The notes: generated from the letters alone by a model not told the origin. DNA of 64,000 nucleotides from Pseudomonas sp. LS-2 (GCF_003605735.1 NZ_QXTJ01000002.1:28238-92237), one strand, 5' to 3'. Positions 45,049 through 54,140 are shown, counted from the stretch's first letter. Numbers and translations: made by a program.

Positions 45049-47253
45049 ATGGAAATCAAGGTCAACTTTCTCGACAATCTGCGACTCGAAGCCAGGTTCG
45101 ACGACTTCACGGTGATTGCCGATCAGCCCATTCGCTACAAGGGCGACGGTTCGGCACCGGGGCCGTTCGATTACTTTTTGGCGTCTTCGGCGCTGTGCGC
45201 GGCGTATTTCGTGAAGCTTTACTGCGAAACGCGCAACATCCCCACCGACAACATTCGTCTGTCGCAGAACAACATCGTTGACCCTGAGAACCGCTACAAC
45301 CAGATCTTCAAGATCCAGGTCGAGCTGCCGGCCGACATCTCGGACAAGGACCGTCAGGGCATCCTGCGCTCCATCGACCGCTGCACGGTGAAGAAAGTGG
45401 TTCAGGCAGGCCCGGAGTTCGTGATCGAACAGGTCGAGAACCTCGACGCCGATGCCCAGGCGTTGTTGATGCTCGATGCCGCGTCGGATGCCGCCACGTA
45501 CATTCCGGGCAAGGACCTGCCGCTGGAGCAGACCATCGCCAACATGTCGGGGATTCTGGCGCGTCTGGGGATGAAGATCGAGATCGCCTCGTGGCGCAAT
45601 ATCGTGCCGAACGTGTGGTCGCTGCATATCCGCGATGCGCACTCGCCGATGTGCTTCACCAACGGCAAGGGCGCGACCAAGGAAAGCGCGCTGGCCTCGG
45701 CGCTGGGGGAGTTCATCGAGCGCCTTAACTGCAATTTCTTCTACAACGATCAGTTCTGGGGCGAGGACATCGCCAACGCAGCGTTCGTGCATTACCCCAA
45801 CGAGCGCTGGTTCCTGCCGGGTCCCAAAGACGCGCTGCCCACCGAGCTCCTCGACGCGTATTGCCTCAAGATCTACAACCGCGAGGGCGAACTGTTGGGT
45901 TCGCATCTCTACGACACCAACTCGGGCAATACCCGGCGCGGTATCTGTTCGCTGCCGTTCGTGCGTCAGTCGGACGGCGAGACGGTGTACTTCCCGTCCA
46001 ACCTGATCGAAAACCTGTACCTGAGCAACGGCATGAGTGCCGGTAATACCCTGGCCGAAGCCCAGGTGCAGTGCTTGTCGGAGATTTTCGAGCGCGCGGT
46101 CAAACGCGAAATTCTCGAAGGCGAGATCGCGTTGCCGGATGTGCCGCAGGACGTGATCGCCAAATACCCCGGCATTCTGGCTGGGATTAAAGGCCTGGAA
46201 GCACAGGGCTTCCCGGTGCTGGTCAAGGACGCATCGCTGGGCGGTGAATTCCCGGTGATGTGCGTGACGCTGATGAACCCGCGCACCGGTGGCGTGTTCG
46301 CCTCGTTCGGCGCCCACCCGAGTCTGGAAGTGGCGCTGGAGCGCAGCCTGACCGAGCTGCTTCAGGGGCGCAGTTTCGAAGGCCTCAACGATCTGCCCCA
46401 GCCGACGTTCGAAGGCCAGGCGGTGATCGAACCGAACAATTTCGTCGAGCACTTCATCGACTCCAGCGGCGTGGTCTCGTGGCGCTTCTTCAGTGCAAAG
46501 GCTGATTACGATTTCGTCGAGTGGGACTTCTCCGGGCAGGGTGAGGACTCGAACGCCGAGGAGGCCGCGACCCTGTTCGGCATCCTGGAAGACATGGGCA
46601 AGGAAGTGTACATGGCGGTGTACGACGACCTCGGCGCCACCGCCTGCCGTATCCTGGTGCCGGACTATTCGGAGATCTACCCGGTCGACGACCTGATCTG
46701 GGACAACACCAACAAGGCGCTGGCCTTCCGCGCCGACATCCTCAACCTGCACAGCCTCAGCAAAGTCGGCCTGAGAAACCTTGCCAAGGGGCTCGAAGAC
46801 AGCGAACTGGACGATTACACCGACATCACCACGCTGATCGGCATCGAATTCGACGACAACACCGCCTGGGGCCAGTTGACGATTCTGGAGCTGCGATTGC
46901 TGATTTACCTCGCCTTGCAGAAGTACGAGCAGGCGAAGGATCTGGTGGAGGCGTTCCTGCAATACAACGACAACACCGTCGAACGCGGTCTGTTCTATCA
47001 GGCGGTTAACGTGGTGCTGGAAACCGAGCTCGACGACGATCTGGAACTGGCCGACTACGAAGTCAATTTCCGCCGCATGTTCGGCAACGAGCGCATGGAC
47101 GCCGCCATCGGCTCGGTTAATGGCAGCGTGCGCTTCTACGGCCTGACGCCGACCAGCATGAAGCTCGAAGGCCTCGACCGGCATTTGCGCCTGGTGGAAA
47201 GCTATAAAAAGCTGCACAGCGCCCGGGCCCGAGCGGCGGGGCTCAGCGACTGA
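45049..47253 (+). CDS. OsmC-YcaO domain fusion protein
   Basis: A 734-residue two-domain protein. An OsmC-like domain spans residues ~1-140 (FTVIADQPIRYKGDGSAPGPFDYFLASSALCAAYFVKLYCETRNIP) and a YcaO domain ~165-560 (TKESALASALGEFIERLN and MSAGNTLAEAQVQCLSEIFERAVKREIL, which hold the YcaO ATP/Mg residues). A helical, TPR-like tail follows. E. coli YcaO has the C-terminal domain and is linked to RimO-dependent S12 methylthiolation; the OsmC fusion occurs in Pseudomonas. The C-terminus lacks the PxPxP of azoline synthetases, and no precursor peptide is near, so a RiPP role is not supported. Confidence 0.9.
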   Translation: MEIKVNFLDNLRLEARFDDFTVIADQPIRYKGDGSAPGPFDYFLASSALCAAYFVKLYCETRNIPTDNIRLSQNNIVDPENRYNQIFKIQVELPADISDKDRQGILRSIDRCTVKKVVQAGPEFVIEQVENLDADAQALLMLDAASDAATYIPGKDLPLEQTIANMSGILARLGMKIEIASWRNIVPNVWSLHIRDAHSPMCFTNGKGATKESALASALGEFIERLNCNFFYNDQFWGEDIANAAFVHYPNERWFLPGPKDALPTELLDAYCLKIYNREGELLGSHLYDTNSGNTRRGICSLPFVRQSDGETVYFPSNLIENLYLSNGMSAGNTLAEAQVQCLSEIFERAVKREILEGEIALPDVPQDVIAKYPGILAGIKGLEAQGFPVLVKDASLGGEFPVMCVTLMNPRTGGVFASFGAHPSLEVALERSLTELLQGRSFEGLNDLPQPTFEGQAVIEPNNFVEHFIDSSGVVSWRFFSAKADYDFVEWDFSGQGEDSNAEEAATLFGILEDMGKEVYMAVYDDLGATACRILVPDYSEIYPVDDLIWDNTNKALAFRADILNLHSLSKVGLRNLAKGLEDSELDDYTDITTLIGIEFDDNTAWGQLTILELRLLIYLALQKYEQAKDLVEAFLQYNDNTVERGLFYQAVNVVLETELDDDLELADYEVNFRRMFGNERMDAAIGSVNGSVRFYGLTPTSMKLEGLDRHLRLVESYKKLHSARARAAGLSD

Positions 47254-47334
47254 TAGTGACCCCGCAGGCGCGGCGCGTATTCGATCTGTCGGAGTTGGCT
47301 TGCTGGCGAAGGCGTCTTCATGATCGCTGCCGCC

Positions 47335-47438
47335 GGCAAGCCGTGCTGCTACAGATGAATCAATACGGCGCTGGCAAGCCGTGCTGCTACAGATGAATCA
47401 ATACGGCGCTGGCAAGCCGTGCTGCTACAGATGAATCA
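47335..47438. repeat. 38-bp tandem repeat, ~2.7 copies, built from a REP half
   Basis: GGCAAGCCGTGCTGCTACAG followed by ATGAATCA begins at 47335, 47373 and 47411, a 38-nt period with no mismatch in the shared 28 nt. The unit resembles the right arm of the 24.9-kb REP plus a spacer. Confidence 0.9.
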
Positions 47439-47450
47439 GCGCTTGATCGT

Positions 47451-48410
47451 TCACTCAGCAATCACCGCGGCATACACCGATCGGTCGATATTGCCCCCTG
47501 ACAGAATGACCCCCACTTTCTTCCCCTGCATTCGCTCACGCTCCTGAACGAGCGCCGCCAGCGACGCCGCGCCGGCGCCTTCGGCGAGGTTGTGGGTGTC
47601 GGTGTAATAAATGCGCATGGCCTCGGCGATCAGCGCTTCGCTGACCGACACCATCCGTTGCGCGCCTGTAGCATAAACGGCGAAGGCTTGCGGAATCGGT
47701 TTGCGCACCGCCAGACCATCGGCGAAGGTATTCGCCGAAGCGGTTTCCTGCAGCGTGCCGGCTTCGAACGACAGCTTCGCAGCGGCGGCCTCTGTTGAAA
47801 CCACCCCGACGACTTCGGTGCTCAGCCCCAGCGCATCCCGGGCCGCGATCACCCCGCAAATCCCCGACCCACAACCAATCGGCACGTAAACGGTATCCAG
47901 ATCGGGCGCTGCCGTGAACAGCTCCAGCGCGTAGGTCGCCACGCCCTTTACCAGTTCGGTATGGAATGGCGGCACCAGATAGAGCCCCTGATCGTGCGCC
48001 AGCCGTGCGGCCTCTTCACGCGCCTCATCGAAATCCCGGCCGTGTTCGACCACTTCACTGCCAAAGCCGCGCATGGCGGCGTTCTTTTCCGTGGAGTTGC
48101 CTTCCGGCACCACAATCAGTGCCCGCAACCCCTGAGCCTTGGCCGCCAGCGCCAGGCTCTGCCCGTGGTTGCCGCGAGTGGCGGTGACAATGCCGGTCAC
48201 CGCCGGATGCTCGCGTCTGAGCCAGTGCATGAAGGTAATGCCGCCGCGCACCTTGAACGCGCCGGTGGGGGTGTGGTTTTCATGCTTGACCCACACCGTG
48301 CAGCCCAAACGCTCGGCCAGCAGCGGCCACGGATATTGGGCTGTGGCCGGCATGACCTGATAAACGAGGCGGGCGGCGTGTTCGATAGCGTCGCGAGTCA
48401 GTCTGTGCAT
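47451..48410 (-). CDS. PLP-dependent threonine dehydratase-like enzyme
   Basis: A 319-residue fold-type II PLP enzyme. The Schiff-base Lys lies in NHTPTGAFKVRGG (near residue 53), the phosphate-binding Gly loop in PIGCGSGICG, and the conserved NHGQSLA block is present. It resembles serine/threonine dehydratases and hydroxyectoine-utilisation EutB proteins; no ectoine genes are near. It should deaminate a hydroxy amino acid to a 2-ketoacid and ammonia. The start MHRLTRDA is preferred to an upstream ATG. The AraC-type regulator starts 96 nt away on the other strand and is a candidate regulator. Confidence 0.82.
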   Translation of the reverse strand: MHRLTRDAIEHAARLVYQVMPATAQYPWPLLAERLGCTVWVKHENHTPTGAFKVRGGITFMHWLRREHPAVTGIVTATRGNHGQSLALAAKAQGLRALIVVPEGNSTEKNAAMRGFGSEVVEHGRDFDEAREEAARLAHDQGLYLVPPFHTELVKGVATYALELFTAAPDLDTVYVPIGCGSGICGVIAARDALGLSTEVVGVVSTEAAAAKLSFEAGTLQETASANTFADGLAVRKPIPQAFAVYATGAQRMVSVSEALIAEAMRIYYTDTHNLAEGAGAASLAALVQERERMQGKKVGVILSGGNIDRSVYAAVIAE

Positions 48411-48506
48411 GAGCGGCTTTCCAGAGGGTTTGCCCAGTCTAGGCAGGGACACCGTTTGCCGGCTTTCAAAAAACTGACCTGACTTTTCAGCCCTCGCTTC
48501 ACTACT

Positions 48507-49313
48507 ATGCGGTGCATGAAGCCTGGAAACGATCCTTCGCCCGCGTCACCCTCCGAACCGCTGCGCCGAGTGGCAGCAGGGCCGTGGGCAATCGAGTTAC
48601 TGCCGGGGAGTGCTTACGCCGCCCGTTATGTCGCAGCGCAATCGGCGATTGGTTTTGCCTTCGACAGCCAGTGCGGGCTGCACGCCATTGGCACTGACCG
48701 CGTGCGACCTTTCGTTGCCGTGCCCAACGGGCTGGCGTTCGTGCCGGTCGGTTGCGACGTGTTGTCCGAATCTCCCGAGGGCGGTGAGTACCTGCGCGTG
48801 GTACGCACCGACGGCGTGACGCTGGATGGGGAGCGGGCCTTCAATAATCGCATCGACCCCCACGCCACCCAGCTCGCCCGGCGAATGCGCAGCGCGCTGT
48901 TGCGGGCTTCGGTGTCGGACGACTGGGAAACCTGGGCCGTTGAACTGGCCGCGCGGGCTCGGCATCACGAAGCATTGCCGGCACCGCCGCTCAATGCCTT
49001 GACCGCCAGCCGGATGCGTTTGCTCGATGAGTTCATCGACGCAGGCCTCGGTGATGCGCTGGGCGTCCAGGCGATGGCACAGTTGCTGGGATTATCCGAG
49101 GGCTATTTCATGCGGGCTTTCAAGGCCGCAACCGGGCAAAGCCCCCACGGTTACCTGATCGACCGTCGTCTGGCCAGGGCACGGGCGCTGATGCGCGATT
49201 CATGCGCCACGCTGGCGGAGATTGCGCAGGCCTGCGGCTTCAGCTCCCAGGCCCACATGGCCACGGTTTTCAAACAGCGGCTTGGGGTGAGTCCGACGCA
49301 ACTGCGCCAGTGA
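48507..49313 (+). CDS. AraC-family transcriptional regulator
   Basis: A 268-residue regulator with a C-terminal double HTH (residues ~170-265): GDALGVQAMAQLLGLSEGYFMRAFKAATGQSPHGYLIDRRLARARALMRDSCATLAEIAQACGFSSQAHMATVFKQRLGVSPTQLRQ. The N-terminal effector region has no named domain that I recognise. It is divergent from the dehydratase gene and probably controls it. An ATG at 48516 is an equally possible start. Its last 44 nt overlap the convergent DUF2986 gene. Confidence 0.88.
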   Translation: MRCMKPGNDPSPASPSEPLRRVAAGPWAIELLPGSAYAARYVAAQSAIGFAFDSQCGLHAIGTDRVRPFVAVPNGLAFVPVGCDVLSESPEGGEYLRVVRTDGVTLDGERAFNNRIDPHATQLARRMRSALLRASVSDDWETWAVELAARARHHEALPAPPLNALTASRMRLLDEFIDAGLGDALGVQAMAQLLGLSEGYFMRAFKAATGQSPHGYLIDRRLARARALMRDSCATLAEIAQACGFSSQAHMATVFKQRLGVSPTQLRQ

Positions 49314-49479
49314 TCCCTTGGCTTTCGGAGGAGGGAGGGGCGACTTCGCTGGCCTCAGCCGCGAGCTTCAACCGGTCGGCTTTGCTGATGTACTTGTTTT
49401 TATTGGCCGGGGCCAGCTTGGCGCTGGCCTTTTTGGCGTTCGCTTGCATCAGCTGTTTAATCTTCTTGCGGCGATTCAT
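49270..49479 (-). CDS. DUF2986 small basic protein
   Basis: A 69-residue protein matching the DUF2986 pattern: MNRRKKIKQLMQANAKKASAKLAPANKNKYISKADRLKLAAE, strongly basic at the N-terminus with a variable Ala/Ser tail. The function of the family is unknown. An earlier in-frame ATG would add MTRRVTD. Its 3' end overlaps the 3' end of the AraC gene on the opposite strand by 44 nt. The conserved N-terminal 45 residues lie outside the overlap, while the overlapping tail is low-complexity. Confidence 0.78.
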   Translation of the reverse strand: MNRRKKIKQLMQANAKKASAKLAPANKNKYISKADRLKLAAEASEVAPPSSESQGITGAVASDSPQAAV

Positions 49480-49560
49480 GTCTGTTACCCGGCGTGTCAC
49501 GTTTCGAATGGCGCAAGCTTAATGGATTGACGCACGCGGGGGCAGGGCTGCCGACGAGCA

Positions 49561-50490
49561 TCAATCGCCGATGAGTGCGCGTGCCGTGTCCGCGAGTTCT
49601 TCGCCCACTCTCGCTTTGAGGGTCTCGATGAAGCGGGTGATCTTCGCATCGACGAACTGCCGCGACGTGTACACGGCGTACACGTTGCGCTCATACGTGT
49701 GGTAGTCGGGCAGGACGCGCACCAGTTTTCCCGAGCGTAGGTCTTCGATGGCCGAGAACCCCGCCAGCAGGCCAATACCGGCGCCGGCACGAACGGCGAC
49801 TGCCATGGCGTCCATGTCGTTCATGCTGAAGCCAGGCCCCGTGGGCACGAACGTCGCGGTGCCGGTTTTGCTCTTCAATTGCCATTCGTCCCGCGCGTAA
49901 TCGACGGTACTGAGCAGCAGGCACGGGTGATCGACGAGGTCTTCCGGCACGACGGGGGCTGCGTGTTCCGCCAGGTATTCGGGCGCAGCCACCAGCACGC
50001 AATGACTGACGCCGATCTTCTGGCTGATGTAAGCGGAATCGGGCAGCGTTCTGGCAATCAGAATCGAGACATCGAGCTGGTCCTCCAGCAGGTTCGGCAT
50101 CCGTTGAGAGAGCAGCAGATCGACGGTGACCTCAGGAAACGCCTTGCGGTATTCAACAATCGCGCAGGTCACCAGATGGCGCGCCAGACCGGGCACGCAA
50201 TGCACGCGCAGGGTGCCTTTGGGTTCGAGCAATGCACTGCTGGCTTCGGCTTCGGCGTTCTCCAGATCGGCAAGGATCTTCGTACAGCGCTCATAGAATC
50301 GACGGCCCGCGTCGGTGACGGACAGACGCCGCGTCGAACGTTGCAGCAGCCGGGCATCGAGCAGGTTCTCAAGCGCGGAAACGGCACGGGACACGTTGCC
50401 GACCGTCGAGTCCAGATGGTTCGCCACCGCCGTGAAACTGCCCATCTCCACGACCTTCACGAATACCGACATGTTTGAAAGTTTGTCCAT
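49561..50490 (-). CDS. LysR-family regulator, divergent from the aldehyde dehydrogenase operon
   Basis: A 309-residue LTTR. The winged HTH is at residues ~1-60 (FVKVVEMGSFTAVANHLDSTVGNVSRAVSALENLLDARLLQRSTRRLSVTDAG), followed by the two-lobed co-inducer domain. The helix VGNVSRAVSALE is the DNA-reading part. It faces the aldehyde dehydrogenase operon across 285 nt, which holds no other gene, and is the likely regulator of that operon. The effector is unknown. Confidence 0.9.
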   Translation of the reverse strand: MDKLSNMSVFVKVVEMGSFTAVANHLDSTVGNVSRAVSALENLLDARLLQRSTRRLSVTDAGRRFYERCTKILADLENAEAEASSALLEPKGTLRVHCVPGLARHLVTCAIVEYRKAFPEVTVDLLLSQRMPNLLEDQLDVSILIARTLPDSAYISQKIGVSHCVLVAAPEYLAEHAAPVVPEDLVDHPCLLLSTVDYARDEWQLKSKTGTATFVPTGPGFSMNDMDAMAVAVRAGAGIGLLAGFSAIEDLRSGKLVRVLPDYHTYERNVYAVYTSRQFVDAKITRFIETLKARVGEELADTARALIGD

Positions 50491-50775
50491 CCGACTCTCC
50501 CTTATCTATTTGCCTGCTGTGGGATGACGAGGCTTGGGTAGGCGCGCCGTCCGATGATCACCGGCCGGGGGCGCGGGGGGAACTCAACGGTCGCCGGCGA
50601 TATTACCTCTCGACACAACATTGATTCCCTCCGGGCCCACTCAATCAACCGGGGCTCTGTCCATAGACTGGGTTGCACAGGCCGCCTGCATCGGCATCGC
50701 CGAACGGCCATTGAGGGCGTTGATTCAATCGACGCGCCTTAACCGAATTCCTGACAACCCTATGAGGCCATGCCC

Positions 50776-52212
50776 ATGAATACGTCCTACGACTCGCTCT
50801 ATCTGTTTATCGGTGGTGAATGGATCAGCGCCGATGGCCGCGACACCGCGTCCGTCGTCAATCCTGCCACCGAAACCGAAATCGGTCGCGTGCCCCTCGC
50901 CACCGCAGATGATCTGGACCATGCGCTGGACGTTGCGCAGGCCAGTTTCGAGGTCTGGCGTCGGACAGTGCCCGATCAGCGGGCGAAGATTCTAAAGCGC
51001 GCAGCGGATCTGATTCTTGAACGGGCGTCGCATATTGCTTCGCAAATGACGCTGGAAGAGGGCAAGCCCCTGAGCGAAAGCATGGACGAAGTCACCCGCG
51101 CCGCTGAGTATTTCGAATGGTTCGCCGAAAGCGCCCGGCGCATCGATGGCCGTGTCGTGCCGGCCAACCGTCCGGGTGTGCTGCAACTGGTCAAGCGTCA
51201 GGCCATCGGCCCGGTCGCGGCGTTCACCCCTTGGAACTTCCCGGCCATCACCCCGGCACGCAAGCTGTCAGCGGCACTGGCCGCAGGTTGCAGTGTCATT
51301 CTCAAACCCGGCGAAGAAAGCCCTTCTACAGCGCTGGCGCTGGCCCGGGCCCTGGATGATGCGGGATTGCCCAAGGGCGTTCTCCAGGTGGTGTTCGGCG
51401 TGCCGGATCAAGTCTCCAGCCATCTGATCGCCTCACCGATCATCCGCAAGGTGACGTTCACCGGCTCCGTGCCGATCGGGCGTTTGCTGTCCGCCCGAGC
51501 GGCTGAAGGCGTCAAACCCATCACCCTCGAACTGGGCGGTCATGGTCCGGTGCTGGTCTTCGAAGATGCCGATGTCGAGAAGGCGGCGGTGGAAGGGGTC
51601 GCCAACCGCTTCCGTGGTACCGGGCAGGTCTGCATCTCTTCGACGCGATTCCTGGTTCAACGCGGGGCCTATCAGGCGTTCGTCGAGCACTTCGTCAGGG
51701 CCACCAACGCCTTGAGAATCGGCAACGGCCTGGACTCAAACACCCAGGTCGGGCCACTCGCCAACCCTCGGCAACTGGCCAAAATGCAGGAGCTGATTGC
51801 CGATGCGGTCGACAAAGGCGCGCGGGTGCTGGCCGGCGGTAAACGGCTGCCGGGCCAGGGCTTCTTCTTCGAACCCACCGTGCTGGCCGATGTGCCGATG
51901 AACGCCCGGGTCATGCACGAGGAACCCTTTGGTCCCATCGCGATATTGATGCCGTTCGACGCGCTTGAAGACGGGCTCAAGGAAGCCAATCGCTTGCCCT
52001 ACGGCCTGTCCGCCTATGCATTTACGTCCAGTGCCCGTACTGCCATCGACGTCGCCGACGGCCTGGAGGCCGGGATGATCGGCATCAACCAATACCGCAT
52101 TGTCGCCACTGAACTGCCCTTCGGTGGCATGAAGGAAAGCGGCCATGGTTCCGAAGGTGGCATCGAAGGCATCGAACACTACCTGACCCACAAATTCATC
52201 AGCCAGATCTGA
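50776..52212 (+). CDS. NAD(P)-dependent aldehyde dehydrogenase (succinate-semialdehyde dehydrogenase-like)
   Basis: A 478-residue ALDH superfamily enzyme. The cofactor/catalytic blocks are intact: FTPWNFPAITPARKLSAALAAG (Asn), VTFTGSVPIGR, catalytic Glu in LELGGHGPVLVFEDAD and nucleophile Cys in GTGQVCISSTRF. It resembles GabD-type semialdehyde dehydrogenases. ATG 50776 has GAGG at an 8-nt spacing; ATG 50770 is nearer and less likely. It is the first gene of a three-gene operon with a carboxymuconolactone decarboxylase-like protein and a quinone oxidoreductase, so the substrate need not be succinic semialdehyde. Confidence 0.88.
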   Translation: MNTSYDSLYLFIGGEWISADGRDTASVVNPATETEIGRVPLATADDLDHALDVAQASFEVWRRTVPDQRAKILKRAADLILERASHIASQMTLEEGKPLSESMDEVTRAAEYFEWFAESARRIDGRVVPANRPGVLQLVKRQAIGPVAAFTPWNFPAITPARKLSAALAAGCSVILKPGEESPSTALALARALDDAGLPKGVLQVVFGVPDQVSSHLIASPIIRKVTFTGSVPIGRLLSARAAEGVKPITLELGGHGPVLVFEDADVEKAAVEGVANRFRGTGQVCISSTRFLVQRGAYQAFVEHFVRATNALRIGNGLDSNTQVGPLANPRQLAKMQELIADAVDKGARVLAGGKRLPGQGFFFEPTVLADVPMNARVMHEEPFGPIAILMPFDALEDGLKEANRLPYGLSAYAFTSSARTAIDVADGLEAGMIGINQYRIVATELPFGGMKESGHGSEGGIEGIEHYLTHKFISQI

Positions 52213-52223
52213 GGACTCCCATC

Positions 52224-52559
52224 ATGTCGACTCTCAATTTCAGCAGCCCCCGCGAAGCGGCGAGAGCGTTCACCCCCAAACTGTCGGCGTTCGTCGATTC
52301 CACCCTCTACCCGCAGGTCTGGAGCGATCCGGAGCTGTCGCCTCGGGACCGCAGCCTGATCACGGTTGCTGCGCTGATCGCCGGTGGTCATGCCGAAGAG
52401 CTGCCTGCGCACTTGCGTCGGGCGGTGAGTAACGGTGTCACGCCCGAGGAACTGTCCGCAGCGATCACACACCTGGCGTTTTACGCAGGTTTTCCAGCGG
52501 CCATCACCGCGTCCGCCATTGCCAACGCCACCCTTGACGAATCGGAGAAGCAAGCATGA
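52224..52559 (+). CDS. Carboxymuconolactone decarboxylase family protein
   Basis: A 111-residue AhpD-like helical protein. The core SPRDRSLITVAALIAGGHAEELPAHLRRAVSNGVTPEELSAAITHLAFYAGFPAAITASAIA matches the family, but the Cys pair of AhpD-type peroxidase members is missing, leaving the Glu-His type pattern. It may decarboxylate or isomerise a cyclic acid. It lies 11 nt after the aldehyde dehydrogenase gene and overlaps the next gene by 4 nt. Confidence 0.85.
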   Translation: MSTLNFSSPREAARAFTPKLSAFVDSTLYPQVWSDPELSPRDRSLITVAALIAGGHAEELPAHLRRAVSNGVTPEELSAAITHLAFYAGFPAAITASAIANATLDESEKQA

Positions 52560-53566
52560 AAGCCATCATCATCGACACCTTCGGCGATGCCGACGTCCTG
52601 AAACTCAACGACGCTCCCAACCCTGAAGTGCGTCCTGCCGATCTGCTGGTGCGTGTGCATGCCGCCGGGGTCAACCGGGCTGATCTGACCCATCGCACTG
52701 GCGGCTACGGGCGCCCCAACTTTGGCGACTCGCCGATCATCGGCCTGGAAATCGCCGGCGAAGTCATCGAGAAGGGCAGTGCGGTGGTCGGTTACGAAGT
52801 GGGCGACCGGGTCATGGGCGTCGTGGGTGGCGGGGCGTATGCGGAGCTGGCGCGCATCGATTACCGCATGGCCATGCCGATTCCTTCGCAGCTGGATTAC
52901 GTTCATGCGGCGGCCATCCCGGAAGTGTTCGTCACCGCCCATGAAGCGATGATGCACCTGGCGCGACTCAAGTCAGGGGATTCGGTGCTGATCCATGCCG
53001 CCGCCGGCGGCGTGGGTTCCGCAGCCGTGCAACTCGCTTACGCCACGGGTGCCACGGTGTATGCGACCACCGATGGCAGCAAGCTGTCCCGTGTCGAGCA
53101 TCTGGGCGCTGACGTTGCCATCGATTACAAGACCCAGGATTTCGCCGCTGTCATCGCCAGCAAGACCCTGGGCCGGGGTGTCGACGTCGTCATCGATTTC
53201 GTCGGCGATGCCTACTTCGAGCGCAACATCGCGTCCCTCGCCAAGGGCGGCCGCCTGATTCAGGTCGGCATCCTCGGCGGCGGGGGCGAGGTGAAGGTAA
53301 CGCTGGAGCAGATTCTTTACCGCCATTTGCAGATCATCGGCACGGTCATGAAGTCCCGCACCCAACCGGAGAAACACGACATGATCAAACGCTTCCGCGA
53401 ACACTGGCTCGAACGTTTCGAAGGCGCCGGAAGCCTGGAGCCGGTGGTGGACAGCACGTTCCCGCTGTCACGCGCCGCCGACGCCCATCGCCGAATGGAG
53501 TCCTCGGAAAACGTCGGAAAGATCATCCTGACGATGCGGCCTGAGGATCTGGTTGCAGGCGCCTGA
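52556..53566 (+). CDS. Quinone oxidoreductase-like MDR enzyme (zeta-crystallin type)
   Basis: A 336-residue medium-chain reductase without structural zinc ligands. GroES-like domain ~1-130 (RVHAAGVNRADLTHRTGGYGRP), Rossmann domain with the NADPH motif SVLIHAAAGGVGSAAVQLAYATGATVYATT near residues 143-172. It reduces quinones or enones with NADPH. It overlaps the decarboxylase-like gene by ATGA. It resembles PIG3-type proteins. A detoxification or catabolic role for an aldehyde/enone follows from the operon but cannot be fixed. Confidence 0.88.
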   Translation: MKAIIIDTFGDADVLKLNDAPNPEVRPADLLVRVHAAGVNRADLTHRTGGYGRPNFGDSPIIGLEIAGEVIEKGSAVVGYEVGDRVMGVVGGGAYAELARIDYRMAMPIPSQLDYVHAAAIPEVFVTAHEAMMHLARLKSGDSVLIHAAAGGVGSAAVQLAYATGATVYATTDGSKLSRVEHLGADVAIDYKTQDFAAVIASKTLGRGVDVVIDFVGDAYFERNIASLAKGGRLIQVGILGGGGEVKVTLEQILYRHLQIIGTVMKSRTQPEKHDMIKRFREHWLERFEGAGSLEPVVDSTFPLSRAADAHRRMESSENVGKIILTMRPEDLVAGA

Positions 53567-53641
53567 TGTCGCTTCAGATTCTGCCGAAGCGGCTCAGTGT
53601 TCACTGCCGCTTCGCGCCAGATCGTCGGCAAGCCGGCCTCC

Positions 53642-54140
53642 CACGCCTTCGGCAGAAGCAGATCGGTGTCGATTGAATGATTTCGACTCTGCCCAAAGAG
53701 CGTGGGGGCCCCCCACGCCTTTGGCAGAAGCAATGCGGTGTCAGCGGCAGAGCTTTTGATTCTGCCCAAACGGCGTAAAGCCTGCCACGCCTTCGGCAGA
53801 AGCAACGCGGTGTCAGCGGCAGCGCTTTTGATTCTGCCCAAGGGCGTAAAGCCTGCCACGCCTCCGGCAGAAGTAACGCGGTGTCAGCGGCAGCGCTTTT
53901 GATTCTGCCCAAGGGCGTAAAGCCTGCCACGCCTTCGGCAGAAGCAATGCGGTGTCAGCGGCAGCGCTTTTGATTCTGCCCAAAGGGCGTAAAGCCTGGC
54001 ACGCCTTCGGTAGAAGCAGATCGGTGTCAGCGGCAGCGCTTTATGATTCTGCCCAAGGGCGTAAAGCCCGCCACGCCTCCGGCAGAAGTAACGCGGTGTC
54101 AGCGGCAGCGCTTTTGATTCTGCCCGAAGGGCGTGGGAGC
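53642..54140. repeat. Tandem array of seven ~72-bp REP-like units
   Basis: The motif CACGCC(T/C)(T/C)(C/T)GG begins at 53642, 53714, 53786, 53857, 53928, 54000 and 54072, a period of 71-72 nt. Between motifs the units share GTGTCAGCGGCAGCGCTTTT, then GATTCTGCCCAAGGGCGTAA and a short link. The first and last units are diverged and recall the 18.4-kb element. Each unit holds both orientations of a GCC..TCGGCAGAA palindrome. There are no unique spacers, so it is not a CRISPR array. No gene is present in 53567-54211. Confidence 0.9.

Noticed and set aside
44767..47217. Long antisense open frame (816 codons)
   Set aside because: Shadow of the OsmC-YcaO gene; it crosses the end of the GFA gene and shows no recognisable domain.
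45049..47253. YcaO-dependent RiPP cluster
   Set aside because: No precursor peptide, dehydrogenase or C-terminal PxPxP; the domain set is the housekeeping-type YcaO.
53642..54140. Possible CRISPR array
   Set aside because: The units are tandem copies throughout, with no unique spacers and no cas genes in the window; palindromic halves fit REP repeats.
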